The position numbers were made by a program, and so were the translations under genes. Under the pieces are notes generated by a model, which was not told the origin of the DNA, made no database searches, and was given only the letters and a program-made list of their open reading frames with translations. 64,000 bases of DNA from Streptococcus sp. oral taxon 058 str. F0407 (GTDB taxonomy: Bacteria > Bacillota > Bacilli > Lactobacillales > Streptococcaceae), in the NCBI RefSeq assembly GCF_000235485.1, contig NZ_JH378887.1:493724-557723 (forward strand), written 5' to 3'. Shown here piece after piece: positions 15,832 through 29,352 of this stretch (position 1 is the first letter of the stretch; the number at the start of each line of letters is the position of its first letter).

Positions 15832-18450
15832 ATGAAACAATTATCTAGTGCTCAAGTTCGCCAAATGTGGCTTGATTTCTGGGCAAGCAAAGGCCACTCT
15901 GTAGAACCATCAGTCAGCTTGGTTCCTGTAAACGACCCAACTCTTTTGTGGATTAACTCTGGGGTAGCAACCCTTAAGAAATACTTTGACGGGACGATTA
16001 TCCCTGAAAATCCACGTATTACCAATGCGCAAAAAGCCATCCGTACCAACGACATCGAAAACGTAGGGAAGACTGCTCGTCACCATACCATGTTTGAAAT
16101 GTTGGGGAACTTCTCTATCGGTGATTATTTCCGTGATGAGGCTATCACTTGGGCTTATGAGCTCTTGACAAGCCCTGAGTGGTTTGACTTCCCAGCTGAA
16201 AAACTCTACATGACTTACTATCCAGACGATAAAGATTCTTATAACCGCTGGATTGAAGTAGGAGTGGACCCAAGCCACTTGATTCCAATCGAAGACAACT
16301 TCTGGGAAATCGGTGCGGGACCTTCTGGACCGGATACAGAGATTTTCTTCGACCGTGGAGAAGCATTTGATCCAGAAAATATCGGTATTCGCCTGCTTGC
16401 AGAAGATATTGAAAACGACCGTTACATTGAAATCTGGAACATTGTATTGTCACAATTTAACGCAGACCCTGCTGTACCTCGTAGCGAGTACAAGGAATTG
16501 CCACACAAGAACATTGATACGGGCGCTGGTTTGGAACGTTTGGTGGCGGTTATCCAAGGGGCTAAGACTAACTTTGAAACAGACCTCTTCATGCCAATCA
16601 TCCGTGAAGTTGAGAAATTGTCTGGTAAGGTCTACGACCAAGACGGCGACAACATGAGCTTCAAGGTTATCGCTGACCACATCCGTTCCCTTGCATTTGC
16701 TATTGGAGACGGAGCTCTTCCAGGAAATGAAGGTCGTGGTTATGTCCTTCGTCGTCTTCTTCGTCGTGCTTCAATGCATGGCCAAAAATTGGGCATCAAC
16801 GAGCCTTTCCTTTACAAACTCGTTCCAACTGTTGGGAAAATCATGGAAAGCTACTACCCAGAAGTACTTGAAAAACGTGACTTTATCGAGAAAATCGTGA
16901 AGAGCGAAGAAGAGTCATTTGCCCGTACCCTTCATTCAGGTCAACACTTTGCAGAAACCATTGTAGCTGATTTGAAAGCGAAAGGTCAAAACGTTATCGC
17001 TGGTCAGGATGTCTTTAAACTATACGATACGTACGGATTCCCAGTGGAATTGACAGAAGAAATCGCTGAAGAAGCTGGTATGACTGTCGACCGTGAAGGA
17101 TTTGAAGCAGCCATGAAAGAGCAGCAAGAACGTGCGCGTGCGTCAGCTGTCAAAGGCGGCTCAATGGGAATGCAAAACGAAACCCTTCAAAACATTACAG
17201 TGGAAAGTCACTTTAACTACAATGCCAGTCAATTGCCTTCTAAGTTGGTGGCTATCGTAGCTGAAAACGCTGAAGTAGAAGCTGCTTCTGAAGGAACTGC
17301 CTCTCTGATCTTTTCGGAAACACCATTCTACGCTGAAATGGGTGGACAAGTAGCTGACCACGGTCAAATCTTGGATGCTGCAGGAAACCTTGTGGCTACT
17401 GTAACAGATGTTCAGAAAGCACCAAATGGACAACCGCTTCATACTGTTGAAGTTCTTGCACCGCTTGCTTTGAACCAAGAATACACCTTGGTAATTGATT
17501 CAAATCGTCGTCATCGTGTCATGAAAAACCACACAGCCACTCACTTGCTCCATGCGGCCCTTCACAATATCCTTGGCCACCATGCGACACAAGCAGGATC
17601 TCTGAACGAAGTAGAATTCCTTCGCTTTGACTTCACGCATTTCCAAGCAGTAACTGCTGAAGAATTGCGCGCTATTGAACAGCAAGTCAACGAAAAAATC
17701 TGGGAAGCTCTTGAAGTTAAGACTGTTGAAACAGATATTGACACTGCCAAGGAAATGGGGGCTATGGCTCTTTTTGGTGAGAAATACGGTAAAGAAGTTC
17801 GTGTTGTTACTATTGGTGATTACTCTATCGAGCTTTGTGGTGGTACCCACGTTGGCAACACTTCTGAAATTGGTCTCTTCAAGATTGTCAAAGAAGAAGG
17901 AATCGGATCAGGAACTCGCCGTATCTTGGCAGTGACTGGTAAGGAAGCATTTGAAGCCTACCGTGAACAAGAAGACGCTCTGAAAGCAGTAGCAGCAACC
18001 TTGAAAGCACCGCAACTTAAGGAAGTACCTCACAAGGTTGAAGGGCTTCAAGAGCAACTTCGCCAACTCCAAAAAGAAAATGCAGAATTGAAGGAAAAAG
18101 CAGCAGCTGCGGCTGCAGGTGATGTCTTCAAGGATGTGAAGGAAGTCAACGGTCACCGTTACATTGCTAGCCAAGTTTCTGTATCAGATGCAGGTGCCCT
18201 TCGTACCTTTGCGGATAACTGGAAACAAAAAGACTACTCTGACGTGCTTGTCCTAGTTGCAGCTATCGGTGACAAAGTCAATGTCCTCGTAGCTAGCAAG
18301 ACGAAAGACCTTCATGCAGGAAACCTGATCAAAGAATTGGCACCAATCGTCGATGGACGTGGTGGTGGTAAACCAGACATGGCCATGGCAGGAGGAAGCA
18401 ACCAAACCAAAATCCAAGAATTGTTGGATGCAGTAGCTGGTAAATTGTAA
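15832..18450 (+). CDS. alaS: Alanyl-tRNA synthetase
   Basis: Charges tRNA-Ala and edits mischarged serine. The 872-residue protein has the class II catalytic core at residues 1-250 ([30 protein letters not shown]), an editing domain with [11 protein letters not shown] and [13 protein letters not shown] (the zinc-binding HxxxH and CxxxH), and a C-terminal domain ending in [18 protein letters not shown] sequence ([14 protein letters not shown]). AAGGAG precedes the start. It is controlled by the upstream T-box and ends in its own terminator. Confidence 0.97.
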   Translation: MKQLSSAQVRQMWLDFWASKGHSVEPSVSLVPVNDPTLLWINSGVATLKKYFDGTIIPENPRITNAQKAIRTNDIENVGKTARHHTMFEMLGNFSIGDYFRDEAITWAYELLTSPEWFDFPAEKLYMTYYPDDKDSYNRWIEVGVDPSHLIPIEDNFWEIGAGPSGPDTEIFFDRGEAFDPENIGIRLLAEDIENDRYIEIWNIVLSQFNADPAVPRSEYKELPHKNIDTGAGLERLVAVIQGAKTNFETDLFMPIIREVEKLSGKVYDQDGDNMSFKVIADHIRSLAFAIGDGALPGNEGRGYVLRRLLRRASMHGQKLGINEPFLYKLVPTVGKIMESYYPEVLEKRDFIEKIVKSEEESFARTLHSGQHFAETIVADLKAKGQNVIAGQDVFKLYDTYGFPVELTEEIAEEAGMTVDREGFEAAMKEQQERARASAVKGGSMGMQNETLQNITVESHFNYNASQLPSKLVAIVAENAEVEAASEGTASLIFSETPFYAEMGGQVADHGQILDAAGNLVATVTDVQKAPNGQPLHTVEVLAPLALNQEYTLVIDSNRRHRVMKNHTATHLLHAALHNILGHHATQAGSLNEVEFLRFDFTHFQAVTAEELRAIEQQVNEKIWEALEVKTVETDIDTAKEMGAMALFGEKYGKEVRVVTIGDYSIELCGGTHVGNTSEIGLFKIVKEEGIGSGTRRILAVTGKEAFEAYREQEDALKAVAATLKAPQLKEVPHKVEGLQEQLRQLQKENAELKEKAAAAAAGDVFKDVKEVNGHRYIASQVSVSDAGALRTFADNWKQKDYSDVLVLVAAIGDKVNVLVASKTKDLHAGNLIKELAPIVDGRGGGKPDMAMAGGSNQTKIQELLDAVAGKL

Positions 18451-18498
18451 GAAAACAAAGATCTATCCACTTGGGTAGGTCTTTTTGCGAATAGAAAA

Positions 18499-18524
18499 AA
18501 GCCAAATCTGGTTGGATTTGGCTT
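18499..18524. terminator. Bidirectional terminator between alaS and the amylase gene
   Basis: Perfect stem AAGCCAAATC with GATTTGGCTT and a six-base loop, preceded by an A run. On the reverse strand it becomes a T-run terminator for the amylase. An additional weaker hairpin (about 18459-18486, ending in TTTTT) serves alaS. Confidence 0.85.
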
Positions 18525-18537
18525 GTAACTGATAGGT

Positions 18538-19986
18538 TTATTTAACTGCCCAGACACTGACTGAACCTGCTGCTACTGGAAATTCTCCATAACCTTCTGC
18601 ATTGATCGTAACTTGTGCTGGATGATTTTCAAGGAGGTCAACAAAGGTTTGGTCAGCACATTCTTGGCCGACAAACATTGACTTGCTGTTTTCTTGGTCG
18701 TTTGAAATCAAGACTGCGATTGGGGATTGATGTTCAGCACCTGAACGTACCCAACCAATACAGTTGGCATCATCAAAGTAGTCTGTTTGCTTTCCATAGG
18801 CTAAATCTTTTCTGATGGCTAGGAGACGGTCAAGAACTTCTTTGAAATCTTGTTGGGCGTATTTTCCTGAGATACCGTAGTAGTCTCCGTAAAAAACACA
18901 TGGAAGCCCATCTTGACGTAATAGAATGAGGGCATAGGCTGCTGGCTTGAACCATTCTTCAACAGTCGATTCAAGGGCTTGACCTCGTTGAGTATCGTGG
19001 TTGTCGACAAAGGTTACAGCCTTGTCAGGCTTGAGTTCAACCAAGCTATCAGTAAAGATAGTACGAAGGTCGTAGCTTGCTCCAGCCTGACTAGCTTCAA
19101 AGAGGTTTTGGTGGAGGCGAACATCGACAAGGTCAAAACGTTCTTCTGTTTTCTCAAGATAGTCTAGATTGGCTTCCTTGTCTGGATTCCAAAATTCAGC
19201 AAAAACATAGAAATCCTCGCCGTATTTCTCCTTCATATCACGGATGAAATTACCCATAAAGAAGGAGTCGATGTGCTTAACGGCATCCAAGCGGAAACCA
19301 GCTACACCCGTCGTTTCCATAAACCAGTCAGCCCAGTCATAGATGTTTTGGATGACTTCAGGATGCTTAAAGTCTAGGTCGGCATACATGAGGTAGTCGT
19401 AGTTACCGTTTTCGTTATCGACTAATTCCTCGTTTGCCCAACCTTTATTGTCTCCCTGAATCAGGTAAATGCCAGACTTACGGCGTTTGGCATCGTAGTC
19501 TGTACCAGTAAAATGGTACCAGTGCCAGTGGAAGTCATTGTAGGTATTTTGCCGACCATCGAAGGTAAAGTGAGTCCAGCCATTGATAGTAAAGGGCTCG
19601 CTTAGTTGAACGGTACGATTCTCAGGGTCCACTTCAATAACCTGAAAGGCTTCCATGTGATCAGCAGCGGCCTTGTGATTGAGCACCACATCAGCCATAG
19701 GTTGGATTCCATGCTCCTTGAGAGTCTGAATCGTTTGAAGATAGTCTTCTTTAAACCCATACTTGGTGCGGACAGTCCCTTTTTGGTTAAATTCACCTAG
19801 GTCAAAAAGATCGTAAACACCATAGCCTACATCTTTTTCGTTGGTTGCCTTGAAGGCAGGTGGCATCCAGACATGGCTGATACCAAGGTTTGCTAGGTGT
19901 TCTGCGTCATCTGCCAATCGCGTCCAGTGTTGTCCGTCGTGAGGCAGATACCACTCAAAGTATTGCATAAGTGTCTGATTTTGCAT
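18538..19986 (-). CDS. amy: Cytoplasmic alpha-amylase (GH13)
   Basis: Hydrolyses internal alpha-1,4 bonds of maltodextrin or glycogen-like polymers. The 482-residue protein is GH13: ADVVLNHKAA (region I), GFRLDAVKHID with the nucleophile aspartate, FAEFWNP with the acid glutamate, and TFVDNHDTQRGQ with the third aspartate. It lacks a signal peptide, so it acts inside the cell, as in similar liquefying-type amylases. It is transcribed alone on the reverse strand, with a catabolite repression site over its promoter. Confidence 0.93.
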   Translation of the reverse strand: MQNQTLMQYFEWYLPHDGQHWTRLADDAEHLANLGISHVWMPPAFKATNEKDVGYGVYDLFDLGEFNQKGTVRTKYGFKEDYLQTIQTLKEHGIQPMADVVLNHKAAADHMEAFQVIEVDPENRTVQLSEPFTINGWTHFTFDGRQNTYNDFHWHWYHFTGTDYDAKRRKSGIYLIQGDNKGWANEELVDNENGNYDYLMYADLDFKHPEVIQNIYDWADWFMETTGVAGFRLDAVKHIDSFFMGNFIRDMKEKYGEDFYVFAEFWNPDKEANLDYLEKTEERFDLVDVRLHQNLFEASQAGASYDLRTIFTDSLVELKPDKAVTFVDNHDTQRGQALESTVEEWFKPAAYALILLRQDGLPCVFYGDYYGISGKYAQQDFKEVLDRLLAIRKDLAYGKQTDYFDDANCIGWVRSGAEHQSPIAVLISNDQENSKSMFVGQECADQTFVDLLENHPAQVTINAEGYGEFPVAAGSVSVWAVK

Positions 19987-20019
19987 TGTTTTTCCTCTTG
20001 CTTATCAATGTTGTGTTTT

Positions 20020-20048
20020 ATTCTACCATAAAGTTTAGAACTAGGCAA
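20020..20048 (-). promoter_or_regulatory. Promoter of the amylase gene
   Basis: Reverse-strand -35 TTGCCT (20043-20048), 17-base spacer, -10 TAGAAT (20020-20025) with upstream TGG (extended -10). It is about 35 bases upstream of the start codon. Confidence 0.7.
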
Positions 20049-20056
20049 ACGTTTGC
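20045..20056. promoter_or_regulatory. Catabolite-responsive element (cre) for CcpA
   Basis: The perfect palindrome GCAAACGTTTGC fits the cre core and overlaps the amylase -35 box, so CcpA binding should block transcription when glucose is present. Confidence 0.8.
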
Positions 20057-20222
20057 GCAAGATTCTATACTCATTTCTGGAATTGTCTATTTTTAGAGCT
20101 TGTCCGCCTTCTTTTCATTGCTGGGAAAAGAGGGTTTAGGATAAAGAATGACATGACCAAACTTATTTTAACAAAAATGACACTTAGTAAACTAAAGTAC
20201 ATATGGACAAACGGTTTCTTTT

Positions 20223-20251
20223 TTGAGAATTGTCATAAAATTTGCTATAAT
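20223..20251 (+). promoter_or_regulatory. Promoter of the RlmI-like methyltransferase, implying a near-leaderless transcript
   Basis: -35 TTGAGA (20223-20228), 17-base spacer, -10 TATAAT (20246-20251) with TGC just before it (extended -10). The start codon at 20259 lies where transcription is expected to begin, so the transcript would have almost no leader. Confidence 0.7.
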
Positions 20252-20258
20252 AGTAGCT

Positions 20259-21422
20259 ATGAATAGAATTAGGGTCAGCAGACGTGTTGAAAAAAAGCTA
20301 GCTAAGGGTCTAGTTCTTTTGGAAGCAAGTGATTTAAGAGATATTGATCTGACGGATCAGGCAGTAGAAGTTCTTAGTCAAGATGGAAAGTTTTTAGGGA
20401 GCGCCTATCTTTCTCAGCAGAATAAGGGAATCGGTTGGTTCATCAGCAAGGAAAAGGTTCGTTTCAATCAAGCTTTTTTTGAATCTCTGTTTCGTAAGGC
20501 CAAGGAAGCTAGAAAGCCTTATTATCAAGATGACTTGACTACTGCCTTTCGCCTTTTTAACCAAGAGGGGGATGGTTTTGGTGGTCTGACTCTTGATCTC
20601 TATGGAGATTATGCTGTCTTTTCTTGGTACAACTCCTTTGTTTACCAGATTCGTAAGCTGATCGTAAAGGCTTTTAAGGAAGTTTTTCCTGAGGTCTTGG
20701 GTGCTTATGAAAAGATTCGTTTTAAAGGTCTAGACTACGAGTCTGCCTATGTTTATGGTGAGGAAGCGCCAGATGATTTTACTGTTCTTGAGAATGGAGT
20801 GCTCTATCAAGTTTTTATGAATGATGGTTTGATGACAGGGATTTTCCTGGACCAACATGAGGTTCGTGGGAGTCTGGTTGACGGTCTAGCCATGGGCAAA
20901 TCCTTGCTCAATATGTTTTCCTATACGGCTGCCTTTTCTGTTGCTGCAGCTATGGGAGGTGCCAGTGAGACGACTTCAGTTGACTTGGCTAAACGGTCCA
21001 GAGAGCTGTCAGAAGCTCATTTTCAGGCAAATGGACTCAGCACAGACAATCATCGTTTTATCGTTATGGATGTCTTTGAGTACTTCAAGTATGCCAAGCG
21101 AAAAGGTTTGACCTACGATGTGATTGTCCTGGATCCGCCTAGCTTTGCTCGCAATAAAAAACAAACATTTTCTGTGGCAAAGGACTATCACAAGTTGATT
21201 TCCCAGAGTCTTGAGATTTTAAATCCTGGAGGAATCATCATTGCTAGTACCAATGCTGCCAATGTTTCCCGCCAGAAATTTACAGAACAAATTGATAAAG
21301 GTTTTGCAGGAAGAAGGTATCAAGTCTTGAATGAATACGGACTTCCAGCAGACTTTGCCTATAATAAAAAAGATGAAAGCAGTAATTACCTCAAGGTGAT
21401 TAGTATGAAGGTTAGTAGATGA
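20259..21422 (+). CDS. Class I rRNA large-subunit methyltransferase (RlmI-like, PUA plus Rossmann)
   Basis: The 387-residue protein has an N-terminal PUA-type RNA-binding domain (about 1-75) followed by a SAM-dependent methyltransferase fold: [16 protein letters not shown] (SAM loop), TSVDLAKRS and the catalytic region [13 protein letters not shown]. The family methylates C5 of a cytosine in 23S rRNA. I start at ATG 20259 because the promoter overlaps the longer frame, which begins at TTG 20223, and because homology starts here ([14 protein letters not shown]). No ribosome site is visible before it. The stop overlaps aroD, so the aromatic genes may be read from this promoter. Confidence 0.85.
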   Translation: MNRIRVSRRVEKKLAKGLVLLEASDLRDIDLTDQAVEVLSQDGKFLGSAYLSQQNKGIGWFISKEKVRFNQAFFESLFRKAKEARKPYYQDDLTTAFRLFNQEGDGFGGLTLDLYGDYAVFSWYNSFVYQIRKLIVKAFKEVFPEVLGAYEKIRFKGLDYESAYVYGEEAPDDFTVLENGVLYQVFMNDGLMTGIFLDQHEVRGSLVDGLAMGKSLLNMFSYTAAFSVAAAMGGASETTSVDLAKRSRELSEAHFQANGLSTDNHRFIVMDVFEYFKYAKRKGLTYDVIVLDPPSFARNKKQTFSVAKDYHKLISQSLEILNPGGIIIASTNAANVSRQKFTEQIDKGFAGRRYQVLNEYGLPADFAYNKKDESSNYLKVISMKVSR

Positions 21423-22096
21423 AATTAGTCGTTTCAGTAATGCCAAGAAGTTTAGAGGAAGCGCAAGAACTGGATTCCACAAGGTATGAAGATGCCGATA
21501 TCATTGAGTGGCGTGCGGACTTTCTTGCAAAGGACGCTATTTTACAGGTAGCACCCGCTATCTTTGAAAAATTTGCAGGACGCGAACTTGTCTTTACCCT
21601 TCGGACTCGCGCTGAGGGAGGAGAAATCGAACTTTCCTCAGAGGAGTATGTTCAAATCATCAAGGAAGTGACCCAACTCTACCAACCAGACTATGTGGAT
21701 TTTGAGTATTTCAGCCACAAGGATGTTTTTGAGAAGATGTTGGATTTTCCAAATCTGGTCTTGAGTTATCACAATTTCCAAGAAACACCTGAAAACATGA
21801 TGGAAATCTTGTCTGAATTGACCAGCTTGACTCCAAAAGTAGTGAAGGTATCGGTAATGGCAAATACAGCTCAGGATGTTTTGGATCTGATGAATTATAC
21901 GCGAGGTTTCAAGACACTCAATCCTGAGCAAGAGTACGTGACTATTTCCATGGGGAAAATTGGTAAGGTTTCGCGTATCACTTCAGATGTGACGGGTTCA
22001 AGTTGGTCATTCGCTAGTCTAGATGAAGCGAGTGCCCCAGGTCAGATTTCTCTAACAAACATGAAGAAAATCAGGGAGATTTTGGATGAAGCTTGA
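21419..22096 (+). CDS. aroD: 3-dehydroquinate dehydratase, type I
   Basis: Third step of the shikimate pathway: removes water from 3-dehydroquinate through a Schiff base. The 225-residue protein fits type I enzymes, with EWRADFL (Asp/Glu), [12 protein letters not shown] (active-site histidine) and [11 protein letters not shown] (Schiff-base lysine). It overlaps the methyltransferase stop by 4 bases and aroE by 11 bases. Confidence 0.94.
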   Translation: MKLVVSVMPRSLEEAQELDSTRYEDADIIEWRADFLAKDAILQVAPAIFEKFAGRELVFTLRTRAEGGEIELSSEEYVQIIKEVTQLYQPDYVDFEYFSHKDVFEKMLDFPNLVLSYHNFQETPENMMEILSELTSLTPKVVKVSVMANTAQDVLDLMNYTRGFKTLNPEQEYVTISMGKIGKVSRITSDVTGSSWSFASLDEASAPGQISLTNMKKIREILDEA

Positions 22097-22940
22097 TGGC
22101 TATACACGTTTAGCTGCAGTTGTTGCCAATCCCATCAAACACTCTATTTCACCCTTCATCCACAATAGGGCCTTTGAGGCGACAGCTACCAATGGTGCCT
22201 ATGTGGCTTGGGAGATTGAAGCGGGTGATTTGGCAGAAACAGTCGCTAATATTCGTCGTTACCAGATGTTTGGGATCAATCTCTCCATGCCATACAAGGA
22301 GCAAGTGATTCCTTATCTGGATGAGTTGAGTGATGAGGCTCGTTTGATTGGGGCGGTCAACACAGTTGTCAATCAAGACGGAACGTTAATTGGATATAAT
22401 ACAGATGGCAAGGGATTCTTTAAGAGCTTGCCTTCTTTTAAAATTTCAGATAAGAAAATGACCATTCTGGGAGCAGGTGGTGCGGCCAAGTCCATTTTGG
22501 CACAGGCTATTTTGGATGGCGTCAGTCAGATTTCAGTCTTTGTTCGTTCAGTTTCCATGGAAAAAACAAGGCCTTACCTGAACAAGTTACAGGAACAAAC
22601 AGGCTTTAAAGTGGACTTGTATGCTTTAGAGGATGTTTCTGAACTGCAAGAAAGAATTGCCAAGTCGGACCTGCTCGTCAATGCGACTAGTGTGGGGATG
22701 GATGACCAGTCGTCCCCAGTTCCGACAAGTATAGTCTTACCTGAAGATCTCTTGGTGGCCGATGTCATTTACCAACCCTTTGAAACGCCATTTTTGAAAT
22801 GGGCCAGAAGTCAGGGCAACCCAGCTGTCAATGGTCTGGGAATGTTACTCTATCAAGCTGCTGAAGCTTTTCAACTGTGGACAGGTAAAGAAATGCCGAC
22901 GGAAGAGATTTGGCAGTCCTTAACAGAAAAATACCAATAA
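22086..22940 (+). CDS. aroE: Shikimate dehydrogenase
   Basis: Reduces 3-dehydroshikimate to shikimate with NADPH. The 284-residue protein has the substrate motif [13 protein letters not shown] near residue 17, the catalytic lysine region [16 protein letters not shown], the nucleotide loop GAGGAAKSI and the late [15 protein letters not shown]. It starts 11 bases inside aroD and is followed by aroB after 18 bases. Confidence 0.95.
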   Translation: MKLDGYTRLAAVVANPIKHSISPFIHNRAFEATATNGAYVAWEIEAGDLAETVANIRRYQMFGINLSMPYKEQVIPYLDELSDEARLIGAVNTVVNQDGTLIGYNTDGKGFFKSLPSFKISDKKMTILGAGGAAKSILAQAILDGVSQISVFVRSVSMEKTRPYLNKLQEQTGFKVDLYALEDVSELQERIAKSDLLVNATSVGMDDQSSPVPTSIVLPEDLLVADVIYQPFETPFLKWARSQGNPAVNGLGMLLYQAAEAFQLWTGKEMPTEEIWQSLTEKYQ

Positions 22941-22958
22941 TGAAAAGGAGACCCTACT

Positions 22959-24026
22959 ATGAAAATCAGAATCGATATTCCACATCATCCTTATGATATT
23001 CAAATTGAAAAAAGTTGTCTATCGCAAGCAGGTCAATGGTTGCGAGAACTCTGGCAGCCGCAAAAAGTGGTTATCGTAACAGACAACCATGTGGCCTCAC
23101 TCTACGCGGAGAAGGTCAAGCTCAGCCTAGAAGATGCTGGTTTTCAGGTAGCTGTTTTTGACTTTTTAGAAGGTGAAGAAAGAAAGAATTTAACTACTGT
23201 TCAGAAAGTCTATGAATTTCTAGTCAAGCAAGGTCTGACTCGTAGCGATGGGATTGTAGCCCTTGGTGGTGGTGTCGTTGGAGACTTGGCTGGCTTTGTT
23301 GCCTCTACCTATATGCGGGGCATTCACTTTGTTCAGATTCCGACTAGTTTGACAGCCCAGGTTGATTCTTCTATCGGTGGAAAGACAGGTGTCAACACCC
23401 CTTTTGCTAAGAATATGGTAGGAACTTTTGCCCAACCTGATGGGGTTCTGATTGATCCACTTGTCCTAGAAACGCTTGGGAAAAGAGAGCTGATTGAGGG
23501 GATGGGCGAGGTCATCAAGTATGGCTTGATTGAGGATCCAGAACTGTGGACTCTCTTGACGGAGTTAGATGGTTCTGTAGAGAGCATTTTGGAACATGCA
23601 GAGACCTTGATTGAACATTCTTGCCAAGTTAAGCGCAAGATGGTAGTTGAGGATGAGTTGGACAACGGTGTCCGCCTTTACCTCAATTTTGGCCACACTA
23701 TTGGGCATGCCATTGAAGCGACTGCCGGTTATGGCAAAGTCATGCATGGGGAGGCTGTCGCCATGGGAATGGTGCAGGTCTCTAAGGTTGCTGAGGAAAA
23801 AGGACTCATGCCTGAGGGGATTACCCAGTCCATCACAGAAATGTGTCAGAAATTTGGACTCCCTGTTGACTATGAAAACTGGGATGTTGACAAGCTTTAT
23901 CAGGCTTTGACTCATGATAAAAAAGCGCGTGGAAACACCTTGAAATTGGTCTTGGTACCAGAGCTTGGTTCAGCGACCATTCACCCAGTTTCTCTAGAAG
24001 AGATGAAAGACTACTTGGTAAAATAA
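22959..24026 (+). CDS. aroB: 3-dehydroquinate synthase
   Basis: Second shikimate-pathway step: closes DAHP into 3-dehydroquinate using NAD and a divalent metal. The 355-residue protein contains [17 protein letters not shown] (NAD loop), [19 protein letters not shown] and metal-binding residues in [10 protein letters not shown] and [17 protein letters not shown] ribosome site precedes it, and aroC begins 9 bases after its stop. Confidence 0.96.
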   Translation: MKIRIDIPHHPYDIQIEKSCLSQAGQWLRELWQPQKVVIVTDNHVASLYAEKVKLSLEDAGFQVAVFDFLEGEERKNLTTVQKVYEFLVKQGLTRSDGIVALGGGVVGDLAGFVASTYMRGIHFVQIPTSLTAQVDSSIGGKTGVNTPFAKNMVGTFAQPDGVLIDPLVLETLGKRELIEGMGEVIKYGLIEDPELWTLLTELDGSVESILEHAETLIEHSCQVKRKMVVEDELDNGVRLYLNFGHTIGHAIEATAGYGKVMHGEAVAMGMVQVSKVAEEKGLMPEGITQSITEMCQKFGLPVDYENWDVDKLYQALTHDKKARGNTLKLVLVPELGSATIHPVSLEEMKDYLVK

Positions 24027-24035
24027 GGAGAGTGT

Positions 24036-25202
24036 ATGAGATATTTAACTGCAGGAGAATCACACGGTCCGCGTCTGACGGCAATTATCGAGGGAATTCC
24101 CGCTGGACTTCCTTTGACAGCAGAGGACATCAATGAGGATCTGAAACGTCGTCAGGGTGGATACGGCCGCGGTGGTCGTATGAAAATTGAGAGTGACCAG
24201 GTTGTCTTTACTTCGGGTGTTCGCCATGGGAAGACGACTGGGGCTCCCATTACCATGGATGTCGTCAATAAGGACCACCAAAAATGGCTGGATATCATGT
24301 CTGCTGAGGACATTGAAGACCGCCTTAAAAGCAAACGGAAAATCACTCATCCTCGGCCAGGTCATGCCGATTTGGTTGGGGGCATCAAGTACCGTTTTGA
24401 TGATTTGCGAAATTCCTTGGAGCGTTCATCTGCCCGTGAAACCACCATGCGAGTGGCAGTTGGAGCAGTGGCCAAACGTCTCTTGGCTGAACTAGAGATA
24501 GAAATCGCTAACCATGTTGTTGTCTTTGGTGGCAAGGAAATCGATGTTCCTGAAAATCTGACGGTTACTGAGATTAAGGAAAGAGCTGCCCAGTCTGAAG
24601 TTTCTATTGTCAACCAAGAACGGGAACAGGAAATCAAGGATTATATTGATCAAATCAAGCGTGACGGTGATACCATCGGTGGAGTTGTTGAGACAGTCGT
24701 CGGAGGCGTACCAGTAGGCCTCGGCTCCTATGTCCAATGGGACCGAAAATTGGATGCTAGACTGGCCCAAGCTGTTGTTTCTATCAATGCCTTTAAAGGG
24801 GTAGAATTTGGTCTTGGATTTGAGGCCGGTTACCGTAAAGGCAGCCAAGTCATGGACGAAATTCTCTGGTCTAAAGAAGACGGCTATACTCGCCGTACCA
24901 ATAATCTAGGTGGTTTCGAAGGTGGCATGACCAATGGGCAACCCATCGTTGTTCGTGGAGTTATGAAACCCATCCCCACCCTTTATAAACCTCTGATGAG
25001 TGTAGATATCGAAACTCACGAACCTTATAAGGCAACTGTGGAGAGAAGTGATCCAACCGCTCTTCCAGCAGCAGGTGTGGTCATGGAGGCTGTTGTAGCA
25101 ACAGTTCTGGCGCAGGAAATCTTAGAGAAATTCTCATCCGATAATCTAGAGGAATTAAAGGAAGCAGTAGCCAAACACCGTGAGTATACAAAGAACTATT
25201 AA
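24036..25202 (+). CDS. aroC: Chorismate synthase
   Basis: Last shikimate-pathway step: converts EPSP to chorismate with reduced flavin. The 388-residue protein has the N-terminal signature [18 protein letters not shown], the central [10 protein letters not shown] and HPRPGHADL blocks, [17 protein letters not shown], and the [16 protein letters not shown] region near residue 288. Followed 9 bases later by tyrA. Confidence 0.97.
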   Translation: MRYLTAGESHGPRLTAIIEGIPAGLPLTAEDINEDLKRRQGGYGRGGRMKIESDQVVFTSGVRHGKTTGAPITMDVVNKDHQKWLDIMSAEDIEDRLKSKRKITHPRPGHADLVGGIKYRFDDLRNSLERSSARETTMRVAVGAVAKRLLAELEIEIANHVVVFGGKEIDVPENLTVTEIKERAAQSEVSIVNQEREQEIKDYIDQIKRDGDTIGGVVETVVGGVPVGLGSYVQWDRKLDARLAQAVVSINAFKGVEFGLGFEAGYRKGSQVMDEILWSKEDGYTRRTNNLGGFEGGMTNGQPIVVRGVMKPIPTLYKPLMSVDIETHEPYKATVERSDPTALPAAGVVMEAVVATVLAQEILEKFSSDNLEELKEAVAKHREYTKNY

Positions 25203-25211
25203 GGAGTTCCT

Positions 25212-26315
25212 ATGGCAAAAACCATCTATATCGCAGGTCTCGGTTTGATTGGTGCTTCGATGGCACTTGGAATCAAGCGCGACCATCCTGAATATGAAAT
25301 TCTAGGTTACAATCGTAGTCAGGCTTCGAGAGACATTGCCTTGGAGAGGGGAATGATTGACCGTGCGACGGATGATTTTGCCAGTTTTGCTCCTCTGGCA
25401 GATGTCATCATTCTGACCTTTCCGATCAAGCAGACCATTGCTTTTATCCAGGAGTTGGCAGGTTTGAACTTGAAAGAAGGCGTCATTATCTCGGATGCTG
25501 GTTCGACCAAGTCAACCATTGTAGATGCGGCGGAGCAGTATTTGGCTGGTAAGACTGTTCGCTTTATAGGGGCCCATCCCATGGCTGGTAGTCACAAGAC
25601 AGGGGCTGCTTCTGCGGATGTCAATCTTTTTGAAAATGCCTATTATATCTTTACACCTTCGAGCCTGACAAGTTCTGACACACTTGAGGAAATGAAGGAC
25701 CTACTTTCTGGTCTCCATGCTCGTTTTATCGAGATTGATGCCAAGGAGCATGATCGAGTAACTTCACAGATTAGCCATTTTCCCCATATTCTGGCTTCCA
25801 GTCTAATGGAGCAGACGGCAGTTTATGCTCAGGAACATGAAATGGCAAGGCGCTTTGCGGCGGGAGGATTTCGAGATATGACTCGGATTGCAGAGAGCGA
25901 GCCAGGCATGTGGACTTCTATTCTCTTATCCAATCGCGAGACTATCCTAGAGCGGATTGAGGATTTCAAGGAACGCTTAGATGAGATTGGTCTGGCTATT
26001 AGCAAGGGGGATGAAGCGAAGATCTGGAACTTTTTCAACCAAGCGCGTGAGCAACGTCAGGCTATGGAAATCCATAAGCGTGGTGGTGTAGACAGCTCTT
26101 ACGACCTCTATGTCGATGTTCCCGATGAAGAAGATGTTATCTTGCGGATTTTGGAATTGCTTCGTGGGACTTCTTTGGTTAATATCCACATCAACGAAGA
26201 AAACCGTGAGGATGTTCACGGGATTCTACAAATTTCCTTTAAAAATGCTCAGGATCTGGAACGAGCTGAGCGCTTAATTACAGAAAATACGAACTACACA
26301 GTCGTCATCAAATAA
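25212..26315 (+). CDS. tyrA: Prephenate dehydrogenase
   Basis: Oxidatively decarboxylates prephenate toward tyrosine. The 367-residue protein has an NAD-binding start ([14 protein letters not shown]), catalytic [10 protein letters not shown] and SHFPHILAS, and a C-terminal ACT-type domain (about 290-367) for feedback by tyrosine. It is part of the shikimate operon. Confidence 0.94.
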   Translation: MAKTIYIAGLGLIGASMALGIKRDHPEYEILGYNRSQASRDIALERGMIDRATDDFASFAPLADVIILTFPIKQTIAFIQELAGLNLKEGVIISDAGSTKSTIVDAAEQYLAGKTVRFIGAHPMAGSHKTGAASADVNLFENAYYIFTPSSLTSSDTLEEMKDLLSGLHARFIEIDAKEHDRVTSQISHFPHILASSLMEQTAVYAQEHEMARRFAAGGFRDMTRIAESEPGMWTSILLSNRETILERIEDFKERLDEIGLAISKGDEAKIWNFFNQAREQRQAMEIHKRGGVDSSYDLYVDVPDEEDVILRILELLRGTSLVNIHINEENREDVHGILQISFKNAQDLERAERLITENTNYTVVIK

Positions 26316-26325
26316 GGAGAAAAAT

Positions 26326-26664
26326 ATGTCAAATATTTATGATAGTGCAAACGAACTCAGTCGCGGGTTACGCGAATTACCAGAATACAAGGCGGTTAAG
26401 GCAGCAAAAGATGCCATCCAAGCTGATGAACAAGCTAGCAAGATTTTTGCAGACTATATCGCTTTCCAGCAAGAAATCCAAGTCATGGCTCAAACGGGAC
26501 AAATGCCAGATGCCTCTTTCCAAGAAAAGATGCAGTCTTTCAGCAAGCAAATCCAAGAGAACGCTCTTTTGTCAGATTTCTTTGCCAAGCAGCAACAATT
26601 ATCTATTTATCTTTCAGACATTGAAAAAATTGTCTTTGAACCCGTTTCAGAATTATTGAAATAG
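26326..26664 (+). CDS. YlbF/YmcA-family protein
   Basis: Short 112-residue all-helical protein of the YlbF/YmcA (Com_YlbF) family, with [21 protein letters not shown] at the start. In Bacillus this family acts with RNase Y in mRNA processing and competence; the role here is inferred. A good GGAGA site precedes it. It ends the first part of the aromatic operon just before a terminator. Confidence 0.85.
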   Translation: MSNIYDSANELSRGLRELPEYKAVKAAKDAIQADEQASKIFADYIAFQQEIQVMAQTGQMPDASFQEKMQSFSKQIQENALLSDFFAKQQQLSIYLSDIEKIVFEPVSELLK

Positions 26665-28503
<1,839 letters not shown>

Positions 28504-28507
<4 letters not shown>

Positions 28508-29352
28508 AAATTGCCTATCTAGGTCCTAAAGGATCTTTTTCGCACCATGTTGTGCAGACCGCTTTTCTTCATGAGGAATTACAAGCCTTTGCCAACATCA
28601 CAGATGTCATCAAGGCCTATGAACAAGGCTTGGTGGACTATTCGGTGGTGCCAGTTGAAAACTCCATTGAGGGAAGTGTGCATGAAAGCTTGGACTATCT
28701 TTTTCATCAGTCGGACATTCAGGCTGTTGCAGAAATAGTACAACCCATTCATCAGCAACTGATGGCAGTTCCTGGTCAGTCAAAGATTGAGAAAATCTTT
28801 TCCCACCCTCAAGCTCTGGCTCAAGGAAAGAAATTCATAGATGAGCATTACCCAGAAGCCCAGCTTGAAGTGACGGCAAGTACAGCCTATGCAGCCCGCT
28901 TCATCGCTGAACATCCAGACCAACCTTACGCAGCCATTGCTCCTAAAAGTTCAGCTGAAGAATATGGCTTGAAACTGATTGCAGAGGATATTCAGGAAAT
29001 GGAAGCCAATTTCACTCGTTTTTGGGTTTTGGGTGTAGATTTACCATTCATTCCTTTGGATGCCTATTCAGAAAAAATGAGTTTGGCCTTAACCTTACCG
29101 GACAATCTTCCCGGTGCTCTTTACAAGGCACTTTCGACCTTTGCTTGGAGAGGGATTGACTTAACAAAGATTGAAAGTCGCCCTTTGAAAACAGCCTTGG
29201 GAGAATATTTTTTCATTATTGATGTAGATTATAGTGCCAAAGAGCTGGTTCATTTTGCCAGACAAGAACTAGAAACAATTGGGATCCAGTACAAGATATT
29301 GGGAACCTACCCTATTTTCACCATAAGGGACCTAGGAAAGGAGAACCTATGA
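28504..29352 (+). CDS. pheA: Prephenate dehydratase
   Basis: Converts prephenate to phenylpyruvate for phenylalanine. The 282-residue monofunctional enzyme starts with YLGPKGSFSHHVVQTAF, contains VPVENSIEGSV and EANFTRFWVLG (catalytic threonine-arginine-phenylalanine), then an ACT domain with ESRPLKTALGEYFFI for feedback by phenylalanine. Overlaps both neighbours by 4 bases. Confidence 0.94.
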
